Source: Planctomycetaceae bacterium (lineage in GTDB: Bacteria > Planctomycetota > Planctomycetia > Pirellulales > Pirellulaceae). From it: a DNA stretch of 12,788 bases. The notes under the pieces were generated by a model. It was not told the origin of the DNA, did not search any database, and saw nothing but the letters and a program-made list of their open reading frames with translations. Shown here piece after piece: positions 1 through 8,246 of this stretch; position 1 is the first letter of the stretch; each line of letters begins with the position of its first letter. Location: NCBI GenBank assembly GCA_005773145.1, contig SXHS01000246.1, forward strand, positions 1 to 12,788, in the 5' to 3' direction. The translations under genes were made by a program, and so were the position numbers.

Positions 1-1065
1 CCCGACGACATGAAGCGCTACGACATCAGCCATCCCCGATACTTCTGGTCGGCGTTGAACTTTGAAAAACCTGAAGTCCTCGACTACCTGTATCGGATCA
101 CCGAAGACGTGTGCCAACGCTATGACGTGGACGGGATCGAGATCGACTACTTCCGGCATCCTTTGTTCTTCCGACCCAATCTGGACTACATGCCGGCGAC
201 GACCTGGCAGTTGGATATTCTGACGAGCTTTCAACGGCGCATTCGGGAGCTGGCCTATCGGGAAGGGAATCGGAGGGGACGGCCGATGCTGGTTGCCACC
301 CATCTGCCGCTGAACGTGGAGAAGTGCAGGTACGTCGGGATTGACGTCCAGCGTTGGTTGGCGGACGACTTGCTGGACATTCTCGTCGCGGGCAGCGGCT
401 ACCAGCCGCTGAGCATGCCGATGAAGGAGCTCGTTGAGCTGGGCCACGCGCGCGGCGTGCCGGTGTACGCGAACATCAGCGAGTCGGGAATGGAGCAGTG
501 GGGCGGGCGAGTGGAGGCGTGGCGGGGGGCGGCCGCCAATATTTGGCGCAGCGGCGCCGACGGCATCCATCTTTTCAACCGATTTCCCGCAACACCAGGC
601 GACCCCGTCTTCGCGACGGCCGGAGATCCGCTGACCCTTGCCAGGCTCAATAAGGTGTTCGGGATCGACAACATCGCGGAAAACTACGGCTGCCTGGAAC
701 CGGCCGTCGTGCAATCGCAAATTCTGCCCGTGGAGTTTGGCAGGTCGGGCTTTCCGCGCGAGGTCAATTTGCCCGTGGGAGACGATATCGCGGCGGCAGC
801 CAAAGCCGGCAATTTAGCCAACGCGATCTTACGCGTAAAATTTCTCGCACGCGCTCCCGATGACCAGGTGGAACTGTATCTCAATGGCACGCTCGTTAAG
901 CCGGAAAGTGATGATCTGGAAAAGGGCCTGGTTACGTATCGCCCCGATCCCGGGTTGTACCATCCGGGCGACAATAGGCTCGCATTCCGGCTGACCGCCG
1001 GCCGGCCGACTAGAAAAACGAGTGTCAGCGTTGAGTCCGTCGAGCTGGACGTGGAGTACCGGTAA
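1..1065 (+). CDS. Hypothetical glycosyl hydrolase (GH10-like/GHL TIM barrel), 5'-truncated by window edge
   Basis: The reading frame is open from base 1 (Pro-Asp-Asp before the first Met at 10), so the true start lies upstream and only the C-terminal 354 codons are present. Counting from the Met at 10, residues ~1-225 look like the second half of a TIM barrel. YDVDGIEIDYFRHP (39-51) is the strand-end acidic motif typical of bacterial 'family 10-like' hypothetical glycosyl hydrolases, and SGADGIHLFN (181-190) resembles a late barrel strand. Residues ~235-351 are rich in beta strands (VELYLNGTLV, 287-296) and probably form a C-terminal beta-sandwich. An Asp or Glu of DGIEID may be catalytic; that is inferred. 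No substrate can be named. It converges with the gene ending at 1206, which carries a similar DGIWID motif. Family call fairly sure, activity unknown. Confidence 0.7.
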   Translation, partial: PDDMKRYDISHPRYFWSALNFEKPEVLDYLYRITEDVCQRYDVDGIEIDYFRHPLFFRPNLDYMPATTWQLDILTSFQRRIRELAYREGNRRGRPMLVATHLPLNVEKCRYVGIDVQRWLADDLLDILVAGSGYQPLSMPMKELVELGHARGVPVYANISESGMEQWGGRVEAWRGAAANIWRSGADGIHLFNRFPATPGDPVFATAGDPLTLARLNKVFGIDNIAENYGCLEPAVVQSQILPVEFGRSGFPREVNLPVGDDIAAAAKAGNLANAILRVKFLARAPDDQVELYLNGTLVKPESDDLEKGLVTYRPDPGLYHPGDNRLAFRLTAGRPTRKTSVSVESVELDVEYR

Positions 1066-1205
1066 CCCGGGAGGTAAACGACGCGGGCCAAGGGAGCGGG
1101 ACAGGCATATTTTCCCGGGAGCCACGTTGGGGCAACCACCCAACAGGACGATGCGCCTCTCGCGAATTCGCCGGGAAGATGAGCCGGTCCCCGGCCCGTG
1201 AACGG
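1066..1205. other. Convergent intergenic gap with weak hairpins
   Basis: These 140 nt separate two convergent genes and hold no credible ORF. Three inverted repeats are visible: GTTGGG/CCCAAC with a 7-nt loop (1126-1144), GCCGG/CCGGC with a 3-nt loop (1183-1195), and an outer TTCCCGG (1112-1118)/CCGGGAA (1171-1177) pair enclosing the first. None is followed by a clear T run on either strand, so a bidirectional terminator is only a possibility. Confidence 0.3.
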
Positions 1206-2483
1206 TTATGCAAACTGCTTGGCCGCTTGCTTGAAGGCAGCCCACATGGCTGGCTGGCCGTAGACATCCATTGATTCCCTGACAAACAGATACGTCGCAT
1301 CCTGCTCATAGGCCACTCGGGCATACTCCAGAATATCGGTCCGTCCTGCATGCATTCCCAAGGAGACAGCGAAAGGACATGAACCTTGGATATGAGACTT
1401 CGCGTCCGGGATAATGGTCTTCAGCTCTTCGGCTGATGCGAAGGTGTTAAAGGGAGCGCAGAGCGCGTCGATCAGGTTTTCACGCGTCCAGGTTTCGTGG
1501 TCTTCCAGATTGCCCAGCGGCGAGGCCAACCGTGTCGTTATTGCCTGGTTGGGATGGTTTTCGACCGGGATCGGCAGATACCAACAACTGTGCGTGTATC
1601 CAATCGATGCACCCAGGGAGCCAAGTTTGACGTTGGGAAACGACTCTTGCTGCGCTCGTCGGATCTGGCGCATGTAATCGGTCATGAACGCGGCCCGAAA
1701 GGCCAGCCATTGCGGATCCTTGTTGGGGATCTGCCAGGGATCGCGTCCCGTTTTGGTCTGGAAGGCCTCCACCATGTACTTATCGTAGCCCATCGAGTAA
1801 TAGCCGTCGGCATCGTAGATCGGCACTGAAACGTCGCCCCCCTTGATATGGTCGATCCAGATGCCATCGGGTTCGTAGGCCAAGACTTCCTTGAAGGTGG
1901 CGACGCGGTGGCGCATCACCTCCGGTGCGGCCCAAGAGAGTTCCGACTTTGAGACCAGATTCAGGCGGTTGGTGCTGAGCAACTCCGGGTGTTCCTTCAC
2001 GAAGGAGGAGTGGAGCAGCCAGCCGTGGGCCTCGGCTCCTTTGACCTCATGCCAGACCAGGAATTCCAGCCCGAGCTCATGGGCCGTCTTTTTGGCTGCG
2101 GCCATGGGGTCGAATTCCGCCAGATTGCTGGGGTAGGAGACTTTGTATTCCTTGCTTTGGAACATGGCCTCTCCACCGCGCATCGACCGCCAGACGACCG
2201 CGTGGAAGCCGGCATCCTTGATCTGCCCGAACATGCGGTCGATGAGTTGCTGCTCTTTCTGCTTGGAGACGTTGACTTCGTCATCATAGCTAACCAACAT
2301 GGCGAATTTCATGGGTCGGGTTCGATTTCCGGCCCCGCCGGGGTTGGCCGGTTGCTCGCCGCCAAAGACCGTCTGCCCCGACATCCTCCTGCGCCCAGTC
2401 AACACCTCATGCCCAGCCAGGAAGGCCGCCCCGGCGGCGGTTGTGGCCAGAAATCTGCGACGTCCTAATTCTGTTGACGACAT
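1206..2483 (-). CDS. Tat-exported TIM-barrel protein, hypothetical glycosyl hydrolase
   Basis: A 425-residue protein starting with a clear twin-arginine signal: RRRFLA (8-13) followed by an Ala-rich hydrophobic stretch to ~23. It is probably exported folded, as many planctomycete enzymes are. The mature part from ~58 (MKFAMLVSYDDE) alternates strands and helices like a (beta/alpha)8 barrel: AGFHAVVWRSMRGGEAM (91-107), GLEFLVWHEVKG (138-149) and YEPDGIWIDHIKGGDV (203-218). The DGIWID motif matches DGIEID in the convergent neighbour, so both appear to belong to the GH10-like/GHL6-type hypothetical glycosyl hydrolases. W144, H145 and E146 at a strand end, or D206/D211, could be active-site residues (inferred). 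The start is set by the Tat motif; only a short AGGA lies just upstream. It diverges from the esterase gene. Substrate unknown. Confidence 0.75.
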   Translation of the reverse strand: MSSTELGRRRFLATTAAGAAFLAGHEVLTGRRRMSGQTVFGGEQPANPGGAGNRTRPMKFAMLVSYDDEVNVSKQKEQQLIDRMFGQIKDAGFHAVVWRSMRGGEAMFQSKEYKVSYPSNLAEFDPMAAAKKTAHELGLEFLVWHEVKGAEAHGWLLHSSFVKEHPELLSTNRLNLVSKSELSWAAPEVMRHRVATFKEVLAYEPDGIWIDHIKGGDVSVPIYDADGYYSMGYDKYMVEAFQTKTGRDPWQIPNKDPQWLAFRAAFMTDYMRQIRRAQQESFPNVKLGSLGASIGYTHSCWYLPIPVENHPNQAITTRLASPLGNLEDHETWTRENLIDALCAPFNTFASAEELKTIIPDAKSHIQGSCPFAVSLGMHAGRTDILEYARVAYEQDATYLFVRESMDVYGQPAMWAAFKQAAKQFA

Positions 2484-2693
2484 GCGTCCTGTCTTTCTAC
2501 GACAATCGTATATGGTTGATTAGAGACCGAGGCACTTCTATTATCTGACTGAGGGGGGCCGCGTGTCAACGCATTGGTGTTTTGACATTCTGCTTCATTG
2601 TCTGGTGGCCGAAGTCGGCAGACCGTTTCCTTCGCAACAGCGTCGTTTTCCAAGAACCAACGTTGACAAGCTGAGATGACCCAGGTTGAAACC
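2484..2693. promoter_or_regulatory. Divergent intergenic region, promoters presumed
   Basis: About 210 nt between two divergent genes must hold promoters for both. On the minus strand an AT-rich segment (2500-2545) contains GATAAT- and TATACG-like hexamers that could be -10 boxes, but no convincing -35 pairs with them. On the plus strand TTGACA at 2582-2587 has no acceptable -10 at 16-18 nt. I cannot place a promoter with confidence, and no strong operator-like palindrome stands out. Confidence 0.3.
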
Positions 2694-4922
2694 ATGAACA
2701 TTCGACATCCATGCTCGGCGATCGTGATCATGATTACTTGCGTGATGTCGGTGGCGCTGGCGGACGCGCCGCGCCTGTTACCGACAGGCCAACTGCCGAA
2801 CGATGTTCGGCTAGCGCCACTGCGGACGTTGGAGGGCTACTTTCCCTTCGCGCCGGTTGACTCGCTCCAGCAATGGAAAACTCGCGCGGAGAAGCTGCGC
2901 CGCCAGGTGCTCCTGTCCGCGGGTCTATGGCCGTTGCCGACCAAAGCTGCGTTGAACGCCGTGATTCACGGCAAGGTGGAGCGCGACGACTACACGGTCG
3001 AAAAAGTGTTCTTCGAGTCCTTGCCTGGGCACTATGTGACCGGCAGCTTGTATCGTCCCAAGAGCATTCCCGCCGACCGAAAGCTCCCCTGCGTGCTGTG
3101 TCCACACGGTCACTGGCCCAATGGCCGGTTTTTCGAGCAGAACAAGAAAGACTTGCGACTGGAATTAGCCACCGGGGCCGAGCGGTGGGAGCACGCAGCC
3201 CGGTTTCCGCTGCAGGCCCGTTGCGTGCAGCTAGCCCGCATGGGCTGCCTGGTGTTTCACTACGACATGCTCGGGTATGCCGACAGCGTTCAATTTACTC
3301 CGCATACTTTAACGATCCCGATTGAGCAGTTGGGACAAATCAAGCCGGACCAGTTTTTCACGGTCGATGCCGATTCCCGCCTGCAAACGACGTTTGGCCT
3401 GCAAACTTGGAATTCGGTTCGCAGCGTTGATTTCGTTCTGTCGTTGCCGGAAGTTGATCCGGCGCGGATTGCCGTTACGGGCGCCAGTGGAGGCGGCACG
3501 CAAGCCATGATCCTGTCTGCGATTGACGAACGTGTCGCGGCGGCGTTTCCCTGCGTGATGATTTCCACGGCCATGCAAGGCGGCTGCACTTGCGAGAACG
3601 GCCATTATCTACGCATCGGCATGGGCAACATTGAGATTGCAGCGCTCACCGCGCCGCGTCCGCTGGGAATGACGGCAGCCGATGATTGGACGAAAGAGCT
3701 GAAAGCGAAGGGCTATCCGGACCTGAAGCATGTGTATGAGATATTCGGCCAACCGGATCGGTTGACCGCGACATTCAACGTTCATTTCGGCCACAACTAT
3801 AACCACGTGTCGCGTTGCACCATGTATGGCTTTATGAGCCGACACTTTGGCTTGGGCTTCGACGAGCCGGTATTGGAGCGGGACTTCGCACCGCTGTCGA
3901 TTCCCGAAATGTCCGTCTGGAACGACGAGCATCCGCGTCCGGCGGGAGATGCCGTCGGCCCGTCGCATGAACGCGCCGTCCGCATGTGGATGACCGCCGA
4001 TGCCGACGCTCAGCTCGCCAAGACCATTTCAACGGAACGAGTGGACCTTGATCGGTTGCGTAGCACGGTCGGTGAGGCCTGGCGGACGATGATCGGCCGG
4101 GACCTACCCGTATCAACGGACATCGGCTTTAAGCTTATCGACAAGGCAGACAAGGGCGCATACCAGCAAATGACCGGCCTGGTGCGCAACCTGTCGGCTG
4201 GCGAAGAATTGCCGGCGTTGACTTTCTATCCACATTCGTGGAATGGAGAGGTCGTGCTGTGGATTTCGCCCGAGGGCAAGTCGAGCCTGTTCGATGCGGC
4301 CGGCCAGCTGATCTCACCGGTGCAACGGTTGCTGGATGCGCAGTCGGCCGTGGTGACCGCTGATTTGTTTGGCCAGGGAGAGTTCACTGCCGAGGGCAAG
4401 CCGGCAACTGAAAATCGCCTGCTCACGATGTTCGATCCCAAGCTGGCGGAAGGGGCGTACGCGCCTTTCACGTACGGTTACAACCCGCCACTTTTCTCCC
4501 AGCGCGTGCATGATTTGCTGACGCTGGTTTCGTTCATCCGCAATCACGATCGTGCGCCAAGACGAGTCTTCGTCGTGGGGCTTGCCGGCGCGGGTCCTTG
4601 GGTTGCCGCCGCCCGCGCGATCGCGGGATGTGCGATCGACCGCGCGGCGGTGGAAACAGCCGGCTTCCATTTTGCGAACCTCGTCACACAGCGGGACATT
4701 CAATTCCTGCCCGGCGCGCTCAAATACGGCGACCTGCCGGTGCTCTTGGCGCTCTCTTCGCCGCAACCTCTGTGGTTAAGTGGCGAGAACGCAGATCGGG
4801 CTGCATTGATTCGTGCTGCCTATCGCACTGCGGGTGCGGAGGGTAATCTGACGATTGCGGATCCGAAATCTGGTGATGGGACGGCGGCAATGGTCGATTG
4901 GTTGATGAAGCACGATCCCTAA
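2694..4922 (+). CDS. Secreted acetylxylan-esterase/dienelactone-hydrolase-like protein with two alpha/beta-hydrolase domains
   Basis: This 742-residue protein begins with a Sec-type signal (MNIRHP, a hydrophobic core, then SVALADA) and is probably periplasmic. The start at 2694 is preferred over the in-frame ATG at 2676 because it gives a normal short basic n-region, with AGG 8 nt upstream. Domain 1 (~65-385) has the nucleophile elbow GASGGG with Ser265 and a His-rich HFGHNYNH (364-371) where the catalytic His should lie; PCVLCPHGHWPNG fits the oxyanion region. This matches carbohydrate-esterase-type acetylxylan esterases common in Planctomycetota. Domain 2 (~480-742) repeats the fold landmarks (ADLFGQGE, 556-563; VFVVGLAGAGPW) but has Ala631 where Ser belongs, and I see no catalytic His. 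Domain 1 probably removes acyl groups from plant or algal polysaccharides (family inference). The stop lies 1 nt from that of the convergent amidohydrolase. Confidence 0.8.
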   Translation: MNIRHPCSAIVIMITCVMSVALADAPRLLPTGQLPNDVRLAPLRTLEGYFPFAPVDSLQQWKTRAEKLRRQVLLSAGLWPLPTKAALNAVIHGKVERDDYTVEKVFFESLPGHYVTGSLYRPKSIPADRKLPCVLCPHGHWPNGRFFEQNKKDLRLELATGAERWEHAARFPLQARCVQLARMGCLVFHYDMLGYADSVQFTPHTLTIPIEQLGQIKPDQFFTVDADSRLQTTFGLQTWNSVRSVDFVLSLPEVDPARIAVTGASGGGTQAMILSAIDERVAAAFPCVMISTAMQGGCTCENGHYLRIGMGNIEIAALTAPRPLGMTAADDWTKELKAKGYPDLKHVYEIFGQPDRLTATFNVHFGHNYNHVSRCTMYGFMSRHFGLGFDEPVLERDFAPLSIPEMSVWNDEHPRPAGDAVGPSHERAVRMWMTADADAQLAKTISTERVDLDRLRSTVGEAWRTMIGRDLPVSTDIGFKLIDKADKGAYQQMTGLVRNLSAGEELPALTFYPHSWNGEVVLWISPEGKSSLFDAAGQLISPVQRLLDAQSAVVTADLFGQGEFTAEGKPATENRLLTMFDPKLAEGAYAPFTYGYNPPLFSQRVHDLLTLVSFIRNHDRAPRRVFVVGLAGAGPWVAAARAIAGCAIDRAAVETAGFHFANLVTQRDIQFLPGALKYGDLPVLLALSSPQPLWLSGENADRAALIRAAYRTAGAEGNLTIADPKSGDGTAAMVDWLMKHDP

Positions 4923-4923
4923 A

Positions 4924-6657
4924 CTATTTGCGCTGATACACGAGCTTGCCGCCGAGATACGTCCGCAGCACCTGCGTGTCGCGGATCTCGTCCGCCGGGC
5001 AGGTGAGGATGTCGCGATCGACCACGATCAGGTCAGCCATCTTGCCTGCTTCCAACGATCCAGCCAGATCATCGTAAAACAGGATGTAGGCGTTGTTGCT
5101 GGTGTAAAAGCGGATGGCCTGTTCGCGCGAGAGCGCCTCCTCCGGATGGAGTTGTCCTTCGTATCCCTTGGCCCGGCGCGTGATCGCGGTTCCCATGCCG
5201 AGAAACGGGTTATACGGATTGATGCTGCGGAGCGAGCCGATCTTTTGCATATGATCGGAACCTCCTCCGACCACGACGCCCGCCGCGAAAAGTGATTTCA
5301 GCGGCTGGAAGTAGCGCAGCCGGTCCGTTCCGAAGTGCGATTCGAGCGTACGGGCATCGAGGTACAACCAGATAGGCTGCATGTCGGCGACGATGCCCAG
5401 TTTCGCCATCCGCTGGATCGCGTCGGCGCTCATGAAATTGCTGTGCGTGATGCAGGGGCGGGTGTTGCGAATGGGCGTCGTCTTGTCAAGCTCCTCGTAC
5501 ACGTCAATCAGGTTCGTCACCGCACCGTCGCCAACCGAGTGCGCCGTGAATTGCAAACCTTCGGCGATGGTGGCTTGCACGATCTCACGCAGATGATCCT
5601 TTTCAATGAACAGCATGCCCCGATAGCGCGGATCGGTGATGGAGTAGATCTTGCTCACTCCCCACGGTTCGCGCATGTAAGCGCTGCCGGTGAGCATGCC
5701 GCCGTCCTGAAACATCTTCACGCCCACAATCCGCAGCAGCGGGTCCGTGCGGCGGGTGAGCGGGTTTCTGGCAATCTGCCGGAGATTCTCCCGTATCGAT
5801 TCGATACTCTCGTTGGCCACACTCATGGAGAACGCGGCTCGAACGGTCAGATTTCCGGTTGCCGCAAGCTGCTGGAAGTGTTCAAGATCAGAGTTGTTGC
5901 AGTTGCGTTCGGTAATCGTCGTAAGTCCGACGGAATTATAGTCGTGCAAAAGTTCCATCAGCCGCCTTGTGTGTTCGCCATCACTGGCGACGCGGTCGGT
6001 GGACTTGATCTTGAGGTAACGCCTGGTGCCTCCGCGGAGGATCCCGTTGGGTTCGCCCGTCTGGGGATCCTTTTCGATCTGCCCTTCCCCCGTGATGCGG
6101 AAATCCTTGTCGATACCCGACAATTCCAGCGCCAAACTGTTGACGGATGAATCGGGGTGGGTCGAAAAGACGACGGCATGTTTGGGCGCCGCGGCGTCCA
6201 GTTCAACCTTCGTTGGATAGCGCTGCTCCTTGAGCCGTGTGATGAATACCTGATCGACGACGATCCAACCGCCTTCGGGAACCACCTTGGCGCGGGCGCG
6301 AATGTAGTCCAGCACGTCGCCCATCGACTCCATTTGCCCAACGGCGTGGTCGAACTCGTAAATGCTCGCGTCGTTGGGATGCGAATGCGAGTCCATCAGG
6401 CCGGGCAGGACCATCTTTCCGCCCAGATCGATGACCTCGGTATCATTCCCCTGGAGCGCCAAGATCTCGTTGCTCGTGCCAGCGCGGAGAATCTTGCCCC
6501 CTTTGATGGCGAGCGCCTCGGCGATGGTGAACTCATGATCGACGGTGGCGATCTTGCCGTGGATGAAAACCAGATCAGCCATTTCGGCCGCGGGCGCGGC
6601 AGCGGCGCAAATGGCAATCGCCAGCAAACTCCGCAGATCACCATATTTTCCAAACAT
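4924..6657 (-). CDS. Secreted amidohydrolase, Amidohydrolase_3 (YtcJ-like) family
   Basis: A 577-residue metal-dependent hydrolase. The start at 6657 is chosen because MFGKYGDLRS followed by an Ala-rich core ending near APAA makes a good signal peptide, GGCAGG lies 8 nt upstream, and a longer frame to 6792 would run far into the upstream gene. Family landmarks are in order: PGLMDSHSHPND with HxH metal ligands H91/H93, VKMFQDGG with K314, TAHSVGD with H373, ITHSNF with H405 and GGGSDHM with D468. The C-terminal YTSNNAYILFYDD...GSLEAGKMADLIVVDRD completes the beta-sandwich typical of amidohydrolases. Length is normal for YtcJ-like proteins, which cleave amide bonds such as N-acyl or N-formyl groups, though most are uncharacterised. 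It follows the M81 gene by 5 nt, its ribosome site ends at that gene's stop codon, and the two are probably co-translated. Specific substrate unknown. Confidence 0.85.
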   Translation of the reverse strand: MFGKYGDLRSLLAIAICAAAAPAAEMADLVFIHGKIATVDHEFTIAEALAIKGGKILRAGTSNEILALQGNDTEVIDLGGKMVLPGLMDSHSHPNDASIYEFDHAVGQMESMGDVLDYIRARAKVVPEGGWIVVDQVFITRLKEQRYPTKVELDAAAPKHAVVFSTHPDSSVNSLALELSGIDKDFRITGEGQIEKDPQTGEPNGILRGGTRRYLKIKSTDRVASDGEHTRRLMELLHDYNSVGLTTITERNCNNSDLEHFQQLAATGNLTVRAAFSMSVANESIESIRENLRQIARNPLTRRTDPLLRIVGVKMFQDGGMLTGSAYMREPWGVSKIYSITDPRYRGMLFIEKDHLREIVQATIAEGLQFTAHSVGDGAVTNLIDVYEELDKTTPIRNTRPCITHSNFMSADAIQRMAKLGIVADMQPIWLYLDARTLESHFGTDRLRYFQPLKSLFAAGVVVGGGSDHMQKIGSLRSINPYNPFLGMGTAITRRAKGYEGQLHPEEALSREQAIRFYTSNNAYILFYDDLAGSLEAGKMADLIVVDRDILTCPADEIRDTQVLRTYLGGKLVYQRK

Positions 6658-6662
6658 GCAAG

Positions 6663-8195
6663 TTACCTGCCTTTGGCAGCCCGTTGACAAATCGGAAGAT
6701 GCCATTGGGCGTCTGCATCCAGTGGAAACATCGGCCGCGGCACATGCGAGAACTTGTACCGGGGAAGATTGTAAGACACGACGCCCGGACAATCGGCTCG
6801 GAACACCGCTTTGGCGACATGGCCATAGGTCACCTTGAATCCTACGCCCGTTTTGAGCGTCACGATCTTTGCCTCAAACGGCTCAATGCCTGCTTTGCGG
6901 TACAAGGAAGGTTGCGGTCCCATGATTTCGCAATCGGTCAACACCAGGCGGAGATTGTCAATTCCCAGGCAGACGATGCCTCCGGTTTCGGCCATCGGCT
7001 CGGCGATGAACTTGCCATCGTTGGTGATGGGGCCTTCCGTAATGCAGAGCACCTGGGCCGTCACCGTCAACGGAACGCAGTACATTGTGTCGCGCTTGCC
7101 GCCCACCCGGACGGTCACGGTGTCCCCGACCAAATGCTTTTGGACGATCGAAACGGCTTCCGGGTCGGGCAGATGGATAAGCACCAGGCCGTCCACGTCA
7201 TGGCGCGATGCAAGCAGGGCCTCCAGCAACACCGTATTATCGCCCGGAGCCCCCCCTCCGACGGTGTCCGCCGAGTCGGTGATTACCACGGGACATCCAT
7301 CCACCGCCGCCGCCCGGCGAATCGCCTCGCGTGGCGGATACATGGTTTCGGGCAGCAGCCGGCAGCGTGCCTCCCAGCAGGCCTGCGCGAGCTCGCGAGC
7401 AAGCCGTTGGGCCAGCTCCGGATCATTGTCGGTGACAGCCACCGCGGCCCAGCCTTGCTCGGGCACATCCTGCCACGCATAACAGGGGCAGAGAGAGCCG
7501 GAAATTACTCCCTTGATCTGATCCCAGGCAATGAACTTGTCAAAAAGCTCCTTCAAGGCGCCTGAATTGGTTCCATCATCGGGGGGTGGAACCAAGATTG
7601 GTATCTTGTGGCAGACGACCACCGGTTTTATTTTTCCCGACAGGGTATCGAGTAAAATCTTGGCGGCCCGCATTCCCGTTTCGACGACGTCCACGTGGGG
7701 ATGCGTTCGCGACCCAACCAAGGCCGTGGACAGCTCAATCATTTGTCGTGTCACGACGGCGTGACAATCGAGCGCCAGAACGATCGGAACGCGGCCTCCC
7801 AACTCCTCGCGAAAGACGTTGAGGAAGTGGCCATCCACGTCGGCGATCGTCGTGCCGGCCATCGCCCCATGGGGCGCAAAGCAAATCCCGTCCAGGCGGC
7901 CAGCGCTGCGCAACTGCTGGCAAAGAATGCCTTCGAGAAAGCCGACGGTATCGGCCGTAAGATGCCCCGAGATCCAGGTTTCGGCGCTAAGCAGCGGAAT
8001 AATTTCTACATCGCTGTTTTTCCGCAGCACCTCGACGAAGCCCGCGATTTCGTCTTGACGATCTGATTTGTCGATCACGTCCTTGCCGATGGCCATTCGG
8101 CCGCGCAGGACAAAATCATCGGGAGCAACGCCCCGTTCGCAAAAGCTGTTCGATTCATGCCAAATTCCGCCAATTCCGATCCGCAGGTTTGACAT
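6663..8195 (-). CDS. M81 family metallopeptidase (MlrC/microcystinase C-like)
   Basis: A 510-residue protein without a signal peptide, so probably cytoplasmic. The N-terminal GIGGIWHESNSF (8-18) matches the family's G-x-x-HE(T/S)N(T/S)F start; FAPHGAM (106-112), LDCHAVVT (142-149) and SRTHPHVDV (162-170) follow, then the MlrC C-terminal half from ~300 with TDSADTVGGGAPGDN (306-320). Candidate zinc ligands D143, H145 and H167 keep the D-x-H-x21-H spacing I recall for MlrC of microcystin degraders. Known MlrC cleaves linear microcystin peptides; most M81 members come from organisms with no link to microcystin, so the natural substrate here is probably some other small peptide or amide (inference). 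The start at 8195 is supported by GGGAGG 6 nt upstream. Gene order, phosphatase-DUF1080-M81-amidohydrolase, suggests one transcript. Confidence 0.85.
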   Translation of the reverse strand: MSNLRIGIGGIWHESNSFCERGVAPDDFVLRGRMAIGKDVIDKSDRQDEIAGFVEVLRKNSDVEIIPLLSAETWISGHLTADTVGFLEGILCQQLRSAGRLDGICFAPHGAMAGTTIADVDGHFLNVFREELGGRVPIVLALDCHAVVTRQMIELSTALVGSRTHPHVDVVETGMRAAKILLDTLSGKIKPVVVCHKIPILVPPPDDGTNSGALKELFDKFIAWDQIKGVISGSLCPCYAWQDVPEQGWAAVAVTDNDPELAQRLARELAQACWEARCRLLPETMYPPREAIRRAAAVDGCPVVITDSADTVGGGAPGDNTVLLEALLASRHDVDGLVLIHLPDPEAVSIVQKHLVGDTVTVRVGGKRDTMYCVPLTVTAQVLCITEGPITNDGKFIAEPMAETGGIVCLGIDNLRLVLTDCEIMGPQPSLYRKAGIEPFEAKIVTLKTGVGFKVTYGHVAKAVFRADCPGVVSYNLPRYKFSHVPRPMFPLDADAQWHLPICQRAAKGR

Positions 8196-8201
8196 GGGGC
8201 G

Positions 8202-8207
8202 CCTCCC
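8202..8207 (-). promoter_or_regulatory. Strong ribosome binding site of the M81 gene
   Basis: On the minus strand this reads GGGAGG, 6 nt before the ATG at 8195. It is the best Shine-Dalgarno match in the row and fixes the M81 start. Confidence 0.7.
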
Positions 8208-8246
8208 AGAGTTTGCCGACGTGTGTTCCTTTAGGTTCGTGCAACG

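Noticed and set aside
2663..2668. TTGACA hexamer just before the esterase as a -35 box
   Set aside because: A -10 at normal spacing would overlap the start codon, so it cannot drive this gene.
5335..6150. Plus-strand frame of 271 codons opposite the amidohydrolase
   Set aside because: It is antisense to a conserved amidohydrolase, its composition is Val/Arg/His/Gly-rich without motif or signal, and no ribosome site is seen.
6658..6792. N-terminal extension of the amidohydrolase to an ATG at 6792
   Set aside because: It would overlap the M81 gene by 130 nt and bury the signal peptide. The ATG at 6657 has its own ribosome site.
6684..7565. Long plus-strand frame of 293 codons opposite the M81 gene
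   Set aside because: It is fully antisense to a clear M81 protein, is rich in His/Arg, has no recognisable domain, and fits the reverse-frame bias of GC-rich coding DNA.
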